From Arenibacterium halophilum (GTDB lineage Bacteria > Pseudomonadota > Alphaproteobacteria > Rhodobacterales > Rhodobacteraceae), in assembly GCF_005938225.1 (NCBI RefSeq), contig NZ_VCPC01000002.1:124001-188000 (forward strand): DNA of 64,000 nucleotides, in the 5' to 3' direction. The position numbers and the translations under genes are program-made. Below the pieces are notes generated by a model. The model did not search any database. It was not told where the DNA came from and saw only the letters and a list, made by a program, of their open reading frames with translations. This document shows, piece after piece, positions 7,834 through 17,375 of this stretch. How positions within the stretch are numbered: the stretch's first letter is position 1; the number at the start of each line of letters is the position of its first letter.

Positions 7834-8586
7834 ATGGAGCCAAGTGGATACGCCGGACGGGTAGCCGTGGTGACGGGGGGCAATCGCGGCATCGGGTTGG
7901 AATGCGCGCGGCAGCTGGCGCAGGCGGGGGCGCGGATCAGCCTTTGGGCGCGGGATGCCGCCGCGCTGGAGCGCGCCGCGCAGGAACTGGCTCCGCTGGC
8001 GCAGGTGCATACGGCAGTGGTGGATATCGGGCAGGAGGAGGCGGTGCGCGGCGCTGCCGCCGATACGCTTGCGCACTTCGGCAAGGTCGACGTGTTGGTG
8101 AACAACGCCGGCATCCTTGGTCCCCGCGCCCCGGTGCAGGATTACCCGGCCGAAGAGTTCGAGCGGGTGATGCGGATCAACCTGTTCGGCACCTTCCATT
8201 GTTGCGCGGCGCTGGTGCCCGCGATGGTTGCGGCTGGATACGGGCGCATCGTCAACGTCGCCTCGGTCGCGGGCAAAGATGGCAACCCCTTCGTTTCGGC
8301 CTATGCGGCGTCAAAGGCGGCGCAGATCGCCTTCACGAAATCGCTGGGGAAAGAGCTGGCCGACAAGGGTGTGCTGGTGAACGCCGTCACGCCCTCGGCC
8401 AGCCCGACCGAGATTTTCGGCGCGCTGGACGAGGCGCGCAAGGCCGCGCTGTTGGCGAATGTGCCGATGCGCCGCTTTGTCGAACCCGAGGAGGTGGCCC
8501 GTCTGATCCTGTGGCTGGGTAGCGAGGCCTGTTCCTTTTCAACAGGCGCCACCTTTGACATCTCGGGCGGGCGGGCGACCTTCTAG
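7834..8586 (+). CDS. Short-chain dehydrogenase/reductase
   Basis: A 250-residue classical SDR. It has VVTGGNRGIG (cofactor loop near residues 11-20), VLVNNAGILGPRAPV, IVNVASVAGKDGNP, the YAASKAA catalytic Y-x3-K, and a C-terminal FSTGATFDISGG. ATG 7834 gives the normal family length and has a GAGGGG-like site just upstream. ATGs at 7819 and 7822 are possible but leave no room for a ribosome site beyond the palindrome. It converges with, and overlaps by 4 bases, the hydratase-like gene. Probably a sugar- or hydroxy-acid dehydrogenase, judged only from the neighbouring IlvD and TRAP genes. Confidence 0.9.
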   Translation: MEPSGYAGRVAVVTGGNRGIGLECARQLAQAGARISLWARDAAALERAAQELAPLAQVHTAVVDIGQEEAVRGAAADTLAHFGKVDVLVNNAGILGPRAPVQDYPAEEFERVMRINLFGTFHCCAALVPAMVAAGYGRIVNVASVAGKDGNPFVSAYAASKAAQIAFTKSLGKELADKGVLVNAVTPSASPTEIFGALDEARKAALLANVPMRRFVEPEEVARLILWLGSEACSFSTGATFDISGGRATF

Positions 8587-9377
8587 GCCAGGGTGATCTC
8601 GACCTGGCCCAGCTGCGTCATCTCAACCGTGATCGTGCCGGGCGCGTCGCAATGCCAGATCGGGCAATGGGTGCCACACAGCACGATCTGCCCGGCCTCT
8701 AGCGTCAGCCCGCGTGCGGCAAGGTGATTGGCCAGCCATGTCACGGTTTCAATTGGCGGCTGCGGCGCGGCGCCGGTCACATCGTGCTTGCGGGTTCCGC
8801 CAATGTCGATGGTGGTGCGCAGCGACAGCGTATCCAGATCGGCGGGCGCACAGCCGGGCCCGCCGATCACGCAGCCCACGTTGGAAATATTCTGCGCGAT
8901 CACATCGGCAATCTGCGCGTTGGGCATGTCGATCCCGCGCATGTCGAGCAGCTCGAACGCGGGCACAAAGCGGTCGATAGCGGCGGTCACGGTGTCAGCA
9001 TCGAATGGCCCATCCCCGGGTGCCAACGTGGTTTTCATCACGGCGGCGATTTCCGCCTCGAACGCGAATTGCGCGTAATCACCCAGCGCCAGCTGCGCCG
9101 GTCCGGTGTGGCATTGCTGCGCGAACATCCGGCCCGAGGCCGGCTCGGTCAGGTCAAAGCGATCCATCAGCGCCTGCGAATTCGCCGCGATCTTCCACCC
9201 GGCAATCGCGCCATGGCGGGGCGAGGCGGCAAGTCCAGCGGCGACCGCGTCTTGCAGCGCATAGGCCTGCGCCAGAGTGCGCGGCGGGGTCGTGGCATAG
9301 GCGTCGAACGTCGCGTTCCCAAGGGTGTCGGCGACGATTCGGTCGGCGATAGCGGCGTCGGCGGGGGTGGTGGTCAT
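8583..9377 (-). CDS. 2-keto-4-pentenoate hydratase (MhpD)-family protein
   Basis: A 264-residue member of the FAH-fold hydratase/decarboxylase family. It has IAGWKIAANSQALM, ASGRMF, the acidic metal-site stretch FAFEAEIAAVM, AFELLDMRGI and, near the end, AGQIVLCGTHCPIWHCDAPGTITVE. The last stretch departs from the usual G..hP.. sequence by having two Cys and extra His. The family hydrates 2-oxo-4-enoates using Mg2+. It overlaps the upstream hydroxypyruvate-isomerase-like gene by ATGA, so the two are co-translated. Beside IlvD and a TRAP system it may act on a 2-keto-3-deoxy acid rather than an aromatic ring product. Confidence 0.82.
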   Translation of the reverse strand: MTTTPADAAIADRIVADTLGNATFDAYATTPPRTLAQAYALQDAVAAGLAASPRHGAIAGWKIAANSQALMDRFDLTEPASGRMFAQQCHTGPAQLALGDYAQFAFEAEIAAVMKTTLAPGDGPFDADTVTAAIDRFVPAFELLDMRGIDMPNAQIADVIAQNISNVGCVIGGPGCAPADLDTLSLRTTIDIGGTRKHDVTGAAPQPPIETVTWLANHLAARGLTLEAGQIVLCGTHCPIWHCDAPGTITVEMTQLGQVEITLA

Positions 9378-10153
9378 GCTAGTATCCTCTTGAAGTCGGG
9401 GATCCAGCCCAGCTGGTCCGTGGTGGCCCCGGCGGGGCGGTATTCGGCGGATACCACATCGGCGTATCCGGTGGCGCGCAGCGCGTCGAAGGCGCGCGCA
9501 AAATCAATGGTCCCGGTGCCCGGTTCATGGCGGCCGGGCGTATCGGCGAATTGCACATGACCGATGCGTTTGCCCGCAGTGCGGATGGCCTCCAGCAGGT
9601 CAGGCTCGGTGATCTCCATGTGATACAGGTCGAACTGCAAGGCCAGATTGTCATGGGCGGCTTCGTTCAGAACCGACAGGGCGGCGCCGAGCGAGGGCAG
9701 GAAGAAGCCCGGCACATCGCCCGGATTGACCGGCTCGACCATCACGCGCACGCCGATACCGGCAAACACCTCTGCGGCGTGGCGCAGGTTCGCCACCAGC
9801 GTGGCACGGCAGGCGGCCGGGTCGGCCCCCTCTGGCGGGCGTCCTGCCAGAACATTTACCTTCCGAACCCCCAGTGCTTTAGCCTGACGCGCGCAGGTCT
9901 CGACCGCGCGGGCAAAGGCGGGTTCTTCGCCGGGAAGCGAGGCCAGCCCGACCGCATCGCCCGGGCCCCGCGGCACGTTTATCAGAACGACGGGCAGGCC
10001 GGTGTCGCGAATCGCGGCCTGCAACGGCGCGATGTCGGCATCATCGGGGAACTGGATTTCGACACCTTCGAACCCCGCCGCGCGCGCCTGGTCCAGCCGC
10101 TGCGCCAGCGCGACCTCGGTGAACATCATCGAGATATTCGCGATCAGCTTCAT
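9374..10153 (-). CDS. Hydroxypyruvate isomerase (Hyi/OtnI)-family TIM barrel protein
   Basis: A 259-residue xylose-isomerase-like TIM barrel. It begins [13 protein letters not shown] and has [45 protein letters not shown] (metal-binding Glu), [10 protein letters not shown] and [19 protein letters not shown] (metal and substrate residues of the Hyi type). The start at 10153 has GGAGGGG a few bases upstream; an ATG four codons earlier lies inside that site. It would isomerise hydroxypyruvate/tartronate semialdehyde or a 3-oxo-sugar acid. It is divergent from ilvD and translationally coupled to the hydratase-like gene. Confidence 0.85.
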   Translation of the reverse strand: MKLIANISMMFTEVALAQRLDQARAAGFEGVEIQFPDDADIAPLQAAIRDTGLPVVLINVPRGPGDAVGLASLPGEEPAFARAVETCARQAKALGVRKVNVLAGRPPEGADPAACRATLVANLRHAAEVFAGIGVRVMVEPVNPGDVPGFFLPSLGAALSVLNEAAHDNLALQFDLYHMEITEPDLLEAIRTAGKRIGHVQFADTPGRHEPGTGTIDFARAFDALRATGYADVVSAEYRPAGATTDQLGWIPDFKRILA

Positions 10154-10188
10154 CCACCCCTCCACTGGAAAAACCCGGAAAAACCCCG

Positions 10189-10218
10189 TTGACAGCTAAC
10201 GCCATCCCCGCATTTAAT
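10189..10218 (+). promoter_or_regulatory. Consensus-like sigma-70 promoter for the ilvD operon
   Basis: A perfect TTGACA (10189-10194), 18-base spacer and TTTAAT (10213-10218). Predicted transcription starts near 10225, about 39 bases before TTG 10264. The frame-longest start at 10189 coincides with the -35 hexamer, which argues against it. Confidence 0.65.
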
Positions 10219-10263
10219 TCAAATGTAAAATGTCTGATTATAAACCTTCTTGGGAGCAAGCAA

Positions 10264-11973
10264 TTGACGTCAAGCAAGCCAAAGCTGCGGTCGCGCATCA
10301 CCACCGATGGAATCGACCGCACCCCGCACCGTGCCTTCATGCGGGCGATGGGCCTAGATGACGCGGCGATTGCGAAACCGATGGTGGGCGTGGTCAGCCA
10401 GAAGGGCGAGGTGACGCCCTGCAACATGACCCATTACACCCAGGTCGAATATGCCAAGGAAGGCGTGGCGATGGCGGGCGGCACGCCGCGCGAATTCACC
10501 ACGATTTCCGTGTCGGACGGCGTGGGCATGAACCACGAAGGCATGAAATTCTCGCTCGTCAGCCGCGAGCTGATCGCCGACAGCATCGAGGCGGTGATCC
10601 ACGGCCACGCCTATGACGGGCTGGTGGGCTATGGCGGTTGCGACAAGACGCTGCCGGGCGTGATCATGGGCATGGTGCGCTGCAACGTGCCGTCGGTTTT
10701 CGTCTACGGCGGCTCGGCGCTGCCGGGGCGGTTCGACGGGCGCGACGTGTCGGTTCTGGACACCTACGAGGCCGTCGGCGCGGTGCAGACCGGCACCATG
10801 ACACAGGACGAGCTGACCCAGATCGAGGAAGCCTGCAAACCCACCATCGGCGCCTGCGCGGGCCAGTTCACCGCCAACACCATGGCGATGGTGTCCGAGG
10901 CGCTGGGACTGACGGTGCCGAATTCGTCAATGATCCCGGGCGTGTATTCCAGCCGCAAGGGCGTGGGCCACAAGGCGGGCGAGTTGGTGATGCAGATGAT
11001 CGAACGCGGCGGCCCGCTGCCGCGCGAGATCGTGACGCGCAAGGCGCTGGAAAACGCCTGTGCCATCGTCGCCGCGACGGGTGGCTCGACCAACACCGCG
11101 CTGCATATTCCCGCCATCGCCAACGAGGCCGGGATCAAGTTCACCGCCGACGACGTGGCCGAGGTGCTGCAACGCACGCCTTTCATCGGCAACCTGCGTC
11201 CGGGCGGCAAGTATCACGCCAAGGACGTGTACGAGATCGGCGGCGCGCATGTCGTCATCAAGGAACTGATCGCCCATGGCTTCATGCACGGCGACACGCT
11301 GACAGTGACGGGCCGCACTCTGGCCGAGGAAGTCGCCGACGCCCCCGCGCCGGACGGAGAGGTGATCCGCACCGTGGAAAGCGCGATCATGAGTTCGGGC
11401 GGGGTGGTCGTGCTGAAGGGCAACCTGTGCCCCGATGGCGCGCTGCTGAAGGTGGCCGGGCTGAAATCGTTGACCTTCACGGGCACCGCCCGCGTGTTCG
11501 AGAGCGAGGATGAGGCGGTGATCGCCGTACACAGCCGCGATTACGAGGCCGGGCAGGTGCTGATCGTGCGCAACGAAGGCCCCGTCGGCGGCCCCGGTAT
11601 GCGCGAGATGCTGGGCCTGACCGCGCTGATCTATGGGCAGGGGATGGGCGAAAAGGTCGCCCTGCTGACCGACGGGCGGTTCTCGGGGGCGACGCGCGGC
11701 ATGTGCATCGGCCATGCCTCGCCCGAGGCGGCAACCGGCGGGCCGCTGGGCCTTGTCCAGAATGGCGACACCATCACCATCGACGGCAAGGCCGCGACGA
11801 TCACGCTGGATGTGTCAGAGGCCGATCTGGCCAAGCGCCGCGAAAGCTGGACCGCGCCGGAAACCCGGCACAAGGCGGGGCTGCTGTCGAAATACGCGAA
11901 AACGGTGGGGCAGGCGCATGAAGGCGCGGTGACCCATCCGGGCAATGCCCAATGGCCCGAAACCAAACGCTGA
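10264..11973 (+). CDS. ilvD: Dihydroxy-acid/sugar-acid dehydratase (IlvD/Edd family)
   Basis: An iron-sulfur dehydratase of about 569 residues. Cluster-ligand regions are [17 protein letters not shown] and [14 protein letters not shown]; the C-terminal signature is [15 protein letters not shown]. The start is taken as TTG 10264 because it follows GGGAG at about 8 bases, matches the IlvD N-terminus ([22 protein letters not shown]) and lies downstream of a consensus promoter. By sequence it looks like true IlvD (2,3-dihydroxy-3-methylbutanoate dehydratase). However, it sits in an operon with a 3-hydroxyisobutyrate-dehydrogenase-like reductase and a TRAP importer, so a related hydroxy-acid substrate is equally possible. 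Confidence 0.92.
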   Translation: MTSSKPKLRSRITTDGIDRTPHRAFMRAMGLDDAAIAKPMVGVVSQKGEVTPCNMTHYTQVEYAKEGVAMAGGTPREFTTISVSDGVGMNHEGMKFSLVSRELIADSIEAVIHGHAYDGLVGYGGCDKTLPGVIMGMVRCNVPSVFVYGGSALPGRFDGRDVSVLDTYEAVGAVQTGTMTQDELTQIEEACKPTIGACAGQFTANTMAMVSEALGLTVPNSSMIPGVYSSRKGVGHKAGELVMQMIERGGPLPREIVTRKALENACAIVAATGGSTNTALHIPAIANEAGIKFTADDVAEVLQRTPFIGNLRPGGKYHAKDVYEIGGAHVVIKELIAHGFMHGDTLTVTGRTLAEEVADAPAPDGEVIRTVESAIMSSGGVVVLKGNLCPDGALLKVAGLKSLTFTGTARVFESEDEAVIAVHSRDYEAGQVLIVRNEGPVGGPGMREMLGLTALIYGQGMGEKVALLTDGRFSGATRGMCIGHASPEAATGGPLGLVQNGDTITIDGKAATITLDVSEADLAKRRESWTAPETRHKAGLLSKYAKTVGQAHEGAVTHPGNAQWPETKR

Positions 11974-11987
11974 TCCGAGGAACGATG

Positions 11988-12875
11988 ATGACCGATAAAC
12001 TCACCCTTGGATATGTCGGCACCGGGCTGATGGGCGCGCCCATGGCGGGCCGTCTGCTGGCCGCGGGCCACAGCGTGCATGTCTGGAACCGCACCGCCGC
12101 CAAGGCGCAACCGCTGATCGACAAGGGCGCCGTGGCGGCCGAAACCATCGCCGACTTGGTCCGCGCCGCCGACGTGGTGTTCATGTGCCTGACCGACACC
12201 GCCGCCGTGCGCGAGGCGGTGTTCGGCGAAAACGGCGTCGCCGCCGGGGCAAAGCCCGGTTCGGTGCTGGTCGATTTCTCGTCGATCCAGCCCGAGGCCA
12301 CGCGTGAGATGTCGGCGCGGCTGAAGGCTGAAACAGGGATGGACTGGATCGACGCGCCGGTTTCTGGCGGCGTGCCGGGCGCCGAGGCCGGAACGCTTGC
12401 GATCATGGCGGGCGGGGACGAAGCGGCGTTTGCCCGGGTCGAACCCTATGTTCTAAACATGGCCGCGCGGTTCACGCTGATGGGGCCCAGCGGGGCAGGG
12501 CAGACGACGAAGCTGTGCAATCAGGTGATCGTCGGCTGCACCATGGCGGTGCTGGCCGAAGCGACGCGGCTGGCCGTGAACGCAGGTGTTGATGCCTCGC
12601 GCCTGCCCGAGGCGCTGGCCGGAGGCTTTGCCGACAGCAAGCCGTTGCAACTTTTTGTGCCACGAATGCTGAACGCACAGCACGAACCGCCCCTTGGACA
12701 CGCCTATACCATGCTGAAAGACTTGGATTCGGTGCACGATCTTGCCAAGGCTAGCAAATCGTCGGCGCCCTTCGCCGCCATGGCGGCGGAACAGTTCCGG
12801 CTTCTGACGGCGCGTGGCGGCGATACCGCCGATGCGCTGGAAATTTACAAGCTTGGCGCGCCCACCGCGCTCTAG
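11988..12875 (+). CDS. 3-hydroxyisobutyrate dehydrogenase/tartronate-semialdehyde reductase-family enzyme
   Basis: A 295-residue beta-hydroxyacid dehydrogenase. The Rossmann loop is GYVGTGLMGAPMAGRL at the start, followed by VFMCLTDTAAV, substrate loop DAPVSGGVPGAEAGTLAIMAGG, and catalytic Lys in GAGQTTKLCNQVI. It oxidises or reduces a beta-hydroxy acid with NAD(P). ATG 11988 is 6 bases from GAGGA; ATG 11985 is the alternative. It lies 14 bases after ilvD. Together with the Hyi-like protein across the divergent promoter, the set resembles a glycerate/tartronate-semialdehyde type route. Confidence 0.9.
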   Translation: MTDKLTLGYVGTGLMGAPMAGRLLAAGHSVHVWNRTAAKAQPLIDKGAVAAETIADLVRAADVVFMCLTDTAAVREAVFGENGVAAGAKPGSVLVDFSSIQPEATREMSARLKAETGMDWIDAPVSGGVPGAEAGTLAIMAGGDEAAFARVEPYVLNMAARFTLMGPSGAGQTTKLCNQVIVGCTMAVLAEATRLAVNAGVDASRLPEALAGGFADSKPLQLFVPRMLNAQHEPPLGHAYTMLKDLDSVHDLAKASKSSAPFAAMAAEQFRLLTARGGDTADALEIYKLGAPTAL

Positions 12876-12929
12876 GCAAAACCGCAATCCCGGGAACGGG
12901 TATAACAACTGAAAAATAGGGAGATTTCA

Positions 12930-13976
12930 ATGAACTGCATCAAAGGCCTCATGCTGTCGGCGGCCTTCAGCCTTGCGGCTGTGCCCGCGCTGGCCCAGGA
13001 CGTCACGACCATGCAAATCGGCTCGTGGCTGCCGCCGCACCACCTGATCGTATCCGGGATCATCAAACCCTGGGCCGAAGCCATCGAGGAAGAAACCGGC
13101 GGCTCGCTCAAGTTTGAAATCATGACCTCGCCGTTGGGCCCGCCCCCGGCACAGTTCGACCTGCTGCTGGATCAGTCGTTCGACGTGGGCTATGGCGTCA
13201 GCGGTCACAACGCGGGACGGTTCACCATGACGCAGGTGATCGACCTGCCGTTCATGTCGCCTGACCCGTGGGCCGGGTCTGCCGCCTCGTGGCTGACCTA
13301 TCAGAAGTTCGGCGCCGAATACGGTGAACACAACGGCGCCCATGTCGTCGGTCTGTTCGCGCATTCCAACCCCAACGTGAACATGGCCAAGGGCCGCGTC
13401 GAAAAGCTGTCGGACCTCGAAGGCAAGACGATCCGCGTGGGCGGCAACGTTACCGGCCGGATCATGTCAGAGCTGGGTGCCTCGCCGGTGCAGCTGCCCC
13501 CGACCGAAGCGCAGACCGCCATGTCGCGCGGTGTGGCCGACGGCATCACCTTCCCCTCGGAATCGATCGACTTCTTCGGGATCACCCCGGTCATCAGCTC
13601 GATCACCCGTATCCCGGGCGGGTTGTACACCGACACCTTCTGGGTGGCCTTCAACCAGGACAGCTGGGACAGCCTGACCGACGAGCAGCGCGCCGCGGTT
13701 GAAAAGCACTCGGGCATGGGCATTGCCATGCTGGCCGGCTGGGCCTGGACCAACGGCGACACCTACGGCGAAGCCAAGCTGACCGAGAACGGGGTGGAAT
13801 TCATCTCTCTGTCCGAGGAAGACGTGGCCGCCGCGCAGGAAAAGCTGAAGCCGCTGGAAACCGAATGGCTGGCACAGGCCAAGGAAAAGGGCTTCGACGG
13901 CGAGGCGATCCTGGCCTATACCCGCGCGATGGTTGAAAAATACCGCGCCGACAAATCGGTGAACGTGGTCAAGTAA
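12930..13976 (+). CDS. dctP: TRAP transporter substrate-binding protein (DctP family)
   Basis: A 348-residue periplasmic binding protein. The Sec signal peptide is MNCIKGLMLSAAFSLAAVPALAQ. The mature domain has GSWLPPHHLIVSGIIKPWAEAIEEETGG and LEGKTIRVGGNVTGR, the usual position of the ligand-carboxylate Arg. GGGAG precedes the ATG. It is transcribed after ilvD and the reductase, so its ligand is probably the hydroxy-acid those enzymes process. It is only distantly similar to the first dctP in the window. Confidence 0.93.
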   Translation: MNCIKGLMLSAAFSLAAVPALAQDVTTMQIGSWLPPHHLIVSGIIKPWAEAIEEETGGSLKFEIMTSPLGPPPAQFDLLLDQSFDVGYGVSGHNAGRFTMTQVIDLPFMSPDPWAGSAASWLTYQKFGAEYGEHNGAHVVGLFAHSNPNVNMAKGRVEKLSDLEGKTIRVGGNVTGRIMSELGASPVQLPPTEAQTAMSRGVADGITFPSESIDFFGITPVISSITRIPGGLYTDTFWVAFNQDSWDSLTDEQRAAVEKHSGMGIAMLAGWAWTNGDTYGEAKLTENGVEFISLSEEDVAAAQEKLKPLETEWLAQAKEKGFDGEAILAYTRAMVEKYRADKSVNVVK

Positions 13977-13988
13977 GGCCCTCACCGC

Positions 13989-14012
13989 GCGGCGCCGCAC
14001 CCGTGGCGCCGC
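13989..14012 (+). promoter_or_regulatory. Intercistronic hairpin between dctP and dctQ (TRAP 2)
   Basis: A perfect 8-bp all-G/C stem (13989-13996 with 14005-14012) and 8-base loop starting 12 bases after the dctP stop, without a T-tract. It is likely a 3'-stabiliser or partial attenuator that raises binding-protein yield over DctQM. Confidence 0.55.
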
Positions 14013-14061
14013 ACACCCAGACCCATGCGGCCCGGCCCGCACAGGACACGGTATTCTTTTC

Positions 14062-14565
14062 ATGTTCAAGACCTTCGACAGGATCTGCCTTGCGCTGGCC
14101 TGGCTGTCTGGTGGCATTGCCGCCTTTGTGATGGCGGTGACCTTCGTGGGCGTGGTGATGCGCTACCTGTTTCGCGCGCCGCTGATGGGCGGGTTCGAGA
14201 TGATCGAGATCGGCATGGGGCTGATCGTGTTTACCGCGCTGCCGCTGATGGTGCTGCGGCGGGGCAATATCGCCGTCACCATCCTGTCGGATCGCTTTCC
14301 ACCGCTGCTGGCGCGCGGTGCCACGCTGCTGGGCGACCTGATCGGCGCGGTGCTGATGGGGTTCATCGCCTGGCGCGTCTGGCTTCAGGGCGCGCGGCTG
14401 CTGACCTATGGCGAGGTCACGATGGAGCTGCGCATCCCCAAGGGGCTGATCGCGCAGGGCATGTCGGTTCTGCTGGCAGTGACTGCCGTATCGTTCCTTG
14501 TCTGCGCGATTGCCGCGCTTCGCCGCGCCGAGGGGCTGCGCACATCGGGCACGGGGGGCCTGTAA
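14062..14565 (+). CDS. dctQ: TRAP transporter small membrane subunit (DctQ family)
   Basis: A 167-residue four-helix membrane protein. TM1 begins near residue 10 (CLALAWLSGGIAAFVMAVTF), followed by VVMRYLFRAPLMGGFEMIEIGMGL, the DctQ R-x5-P-x4-E pattern, and two later helices. Its TAA stop shares a base with the dctM start, so the two membrane subunits are translationally coupled. Confidence 0.93.
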   Translation: MFKTFDRICLALAWLSGGIAAFVMAVTFVGVVMRYLFRAPLMGGFEMIEIGMGLIVFTALPLMVLRRGNIAVTILSDRFPPLLARGATLLGDLIGAVLMGFIAWRVWLQGARLLTYGEVTMELRIPKGLIAQGMSVLLAVTAVSFLVCAIAALRRAEGLRTSGTGGL

Positions 14566-15866
14566 TGGGAGTTTGGGAAATCGCGCTGCTGTCGTTCGGC
14601 GGCGTCTTTGCACTGATGATGGTGGGCATTCCGATTGCCATCTCGATGCTGCTGATCGGGCTGTCCGGCATCTGGCTGACCATCTCGGAACGCACGGCCA
14701 TGGGCATGATCGGGCAGCTGCCGATCAACGCGACAATGTCTTACGAACTGTCGGTGCTGCCGATGTTCATCCTGATGGGTGTCTTCGTGACCCGCGCCCG
14801 CATGTCCGAGGATCTCTACCGCCTGTGTCACGGCTTTGTCGGGCATATGCGCGGCGGTCTGGCGGCTGCCACCATCCTGGCCTGTGGCGGCTTTGCCGCG
14901 CTCAGCGGGTCGTCGATTGCGACGGCGGCCACCATGGCCAAGGTCGCCGTGCCGGAGATGCGCCGCTATGGCTATGCCGAGGGGTTCGCGGCGTCGGCCG
15001 TGGCCGCTGGTGGCACGCTGGGCATCCTGATCCCGCCGTCGGTCATTCTGGTGCTGTATGGCATCGCCACGGGCACCGACATCGGGCTGCTGTTCATCGC
15101 CGGGGTCGTGCCCGGCATCCTTGCCATCGCGCTGTACCTTGTCGCGATCCGCATCGCCGCGCAGCTGGATGCCAGCTGTGCCCCCGCCGCGCCGCGCGCG
15201 GATTGGGCCGTGCGGATGCACTACATGCGCAGCGTCGGGCCGATCCTTCTGCTGTTCCTTGCGATCATCGGCGGGCTTTACAAGGGCGTCTTTACCCCGA
15301 CCGAGGCCGGGGGCGTGGGCGCGACCGGCGCGCTGGCCTTCGCGCTGTGGCGGCGCGCGCTGTCGCTGTCGGGCTTTGTCGATGCGCTGCTGGAGACGGT
15401 ACTGACCACGGCCAGCCTGTTCCTTGTGCTGATCGGGGCGCTGGTGTTTTCCAACTACATGAACCTGATCGGCCTGCCCAAGGCGCTGTCCGACCTCATC
15501 ATCTCGGGCGGGTTCGGGCCGATGCAGGTAATCCTGATGATCCTGCTGATCTACCTCGTTCTGGGGATGTTCATGGAAAGCCTGTCGATGATCCTGCTGA
15601 CGATCCCGATTTTCTTCCCGATCGTCACCGCCATGGGGTTCGACCCGATCTGGTTCGGCATCTTCGCCGTGATGGTCACGGAACTGTCGCTGATCACGCC
15701 GCCGGTGGGGCTGAACCTGTTTGTCATCAAATCCGTGGTGCCAGACCTCTCGGTGGGGCAGATGTATCGCGGGATCCTGCCGTTCGTTCTGGCCGATGTG
15801 GCGCGGATTGTCCTGATCATCCTGTTTCCGGCCATCGTCATGTTCTTGCCGCTGCTGGCGCAGTAA
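14565..15866 (+). CDS. dctM: TRAP transporter large membrane subunit (DctM family)
   Basis: A 433-residue permease. It has GIPIAISMLLIGLSGIW, ALSGSSIATAATMAKVAVPEM, GTLGILIPPSVILVLYGIATGTDIG and the terminal ELSLITPPVGLNLFVIK motif of DctM. The ATG at 14565 overlaps the dctQ stop by one base. The open frame extends 180 codons further upstream only as an artefact within dctQ. It completes the TRAP system of the IlvD operon. A MarR gene follows 48 bases later. Confidence 0.95.
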   Translation: MGVWEIALLSFGGVFALMMVGIPIAISMLLIGLSGIWLTISERTAMGMIGQLPINATMSYELSVLPMFILMGVFVTRARMSEDLYRLCHGFVGHMRGGLAAATILACGGFAALSGSSIATAATMAKVAVPEMRRYGYAEGFAASAVAAGGTLGILIPPSVILVLYGIATGTDIGLLFIAGVVPGILAIALYLVAIRIAAQLDASCAPAAPRADWAVRMHYMRSVGPILLLFLAIIGGLYKGVFTPTEAGGVGATGALAFALWRRALSLSGFVDALLETVLTTASLFLVLIGALVFSNYMNLIGLPKALSDLIISGGFGPMQVILMILLIYLVLGMFMESLSMILLTIPIFFPIVTAMGFDPIWFGIFAVMVTELSLITPPVGLNLFVIKSVVPDLSVGQMYRGILPFVLADVARIVLIILFPAIVMFLPLLAQ

Positions 15867-15914
15867 CGCGCGCCCGCCGCCAATCAGGCCAACCCAGCAC
15901 AGGGAGCTGCGTCA

Positions 15915-16454
15915 ATGCCCAAACAAGAAGAGCATACCGCGCTGGCCTATGAACCCGTCACGGCGCCCGACACGGACACACTGGACCTGGGCATCCTTGA
16001 CGATTTCATCGGCATGCACCTGCGTGTGGCATACGAGGTGGCCTATGACGATTTCGCCTGGCGGCTGGGCGATGTGGCGCTGCGGCCGGGGTATTTCACC
16101 ATCCTCACCCTGATCGTGCGCAACCCGCGCATCAGCCAGACGCAGATCGGGCTGGCGTCGTCACGGGACAAGTCCAGCATCACCAACGCCCTGCGCTGGA
16201 TGGAGGACAATGGCTATGTCACGCGGCTGCGCTCGGCCCACGACAGGCGCACGCATCTGAGCGTGGCGACGGACAAGGGCAAGGCACTGCAGGCCGAGAT
16301 GGAGGCCAAGGCGACCGCCCATATCGACGTTCTGAACGCCGCCATCGGCCCCGGCAAGCGCGACGAATTCGTTGCTCAGCTGAAGCGGCTGATCGAAACG
16401 CTGCGCCAGGCCCAGACCGAGGCCAACACCGAGGCCTGCGCCCAGACACGCTGA
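15915..16454 (+). CDS. MarR-family transcriptional regulator
   Basis: A 179-residue winged-helix regulator. A 35-residue unstructured N-terminus precedes an alpha-helical dimer region. The recognition segment is SQTQIGLASSRDKSSITNALRWMEDNGYV, with wing LRSAHDRRTHLSVATDKG (the D-R wing signature of MarR). AGGGAG precedes the ATG. It follows TRAP 2 on the same strand, so it may be a local repressor of the ilvD-TRAP operon responding to a carboxylate or aromatic ligand. Confidence 0.9.
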   Translation: MPKQEEHTALAYEPVTAPDTDTLDLGILDDFIGMHLRVAYEVAYDDFAWRLGDVALRPGYFTILTLIVRNPRISQTQIGLASSRDKSSITNALRWMEDNGYVTRLRSAHDRRTHLSVATDKGKALQAEMEAKATAHIDVLNAAIGPGKRDEFVAQLKRLIETLRQAQTEANTEACAQTR

Positions 16455-16511
16455 ATCCAACGCTTGCATACCACCGCAGCGTGGCGTCATCTGGTGCAAA
16501 GGCGGGTGCGC

Positions 16512-17189
16512 ATGACCAGAACACCAGATACGGCGGATTGGACCGCATTGTTTCAGGGCACCCGTGCGTTACCGGATGCCGTGCGTGCCCGCCTGCGGGC
16601 CGAGGCGCGGACGACAACCTATCACGAGGGGGCGGTGGTATTCAGCCCCGACCGCGTGCCCGACAGCTTGCTGTTTCTGGTCTCGGGTACGATCCGGGTG
16701 TCGCAGACGTCGGACAGCGGGCGAGATATCGTGTTGTATCGGGTCGAGGCGGGCGAAAGCTGTGTTCTGACAACTGCCTGTATGCTTGCGGAAGAAGCTT
16801 ATAACGCCGAGGGCCTTGCCGAAACAGAGGTGCGGGCCGTGGCTCTGCCACGTGCCGGGTTCGACAGGCTGGCGGCCGAGGAACCGGCCTTTCGCAGCTT
16901 TGTCTTTGCCGCTTATTCGCGGCGGCTGATCGACCTGTTGCGCGTGATCGAAGATGTCGCCTTTGGCCGGATCGACGTGCGTCTGGCCGAGAGGCTGCTG
17001 ACCCTGGCGGGCGAAGAGCCAACGCTGACCACGACCCATCAGCAACTGGCGTCGGAACTTGGCACTGCGCGCGAGGTGATTTCGCGGGTGTTGCAGGATT
17101 TTCAGAAACGCGGGTTGATCACCCAGACACGCGGACATGTCACGTTGACCGACCGGGCGCGGTTGATGGCGCTGGCCAGGGCCGCCTGA
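16512..17189 (+). CDS. Crp/Fnr-family transcriptional regulator
   Basis: A 225-residue regulator with a cyclic-nucleotide-binding-like beta-barrel (about 15-130), a dimer helix, and a C-terminal Crp-type HTH (THQQLASELGTAREVISRVLQDFQKRGLI, about 170-200). It lacks the N-terminal Cys cluster of FNR, so it binds no 4Fe-4S cluster of that kind. It does have Cys84 and Cys90 in GESCVLTTACML at the end of the barrel, a spacing suited to a thiol or persulfide switch. The next gene is a persulfide-dioxygenase-like hydrolase. ATG 16512 is chosen because upstream codons have no ribosome site. Confidence 0.88.
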   Translation: MTRTPDTADWTALFQGTRALPDAVRARLRAEARTTTYHEGAVVFSPDRVPDSLLFLVSGTIRVSQTSDSGRDIVLYRVEAGESCVLTTACMLAEEAYNAEGLAETEVRAVALPRAGFDRLAAEEPAFRSFVFAAYSRRLIDLLRVIEDVAFGRIDVRLAERLLTLAGEEPTLTTTHQQLASELGTAREVISRVLQDFQKRGLITQTRGHVTLTDRARLMALARAA

Positions 17190-17375
17190 ACGGCTTTGGC
17201 GGCGTGTCGATACTCGTGCCTTGCGCCGCTGCTGGGGCAGGGCATGTGACGATAGAGGTTCTGGCCTTTGTCGCGGCGCGGATTGCGGGTATCGTTCGGA
17301 CCAAGGTTCTGACGTCCGATCCGATCACACAGGCGCGCGGATCGGCGCGTGGCCGCTACAAGGGAGACCGCCAAG

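Noticed and set aside
10189-10263. The longest IlvD start at 10189
   Set aside because: It falls on the TTGACA -35 hexamer and would precede the transcription start.
17190-17375. A small gene in the spacer before the metallo-hydrolase
   Set aside because: Short open frames here have no ribosome site and run into the next gene out of frame.
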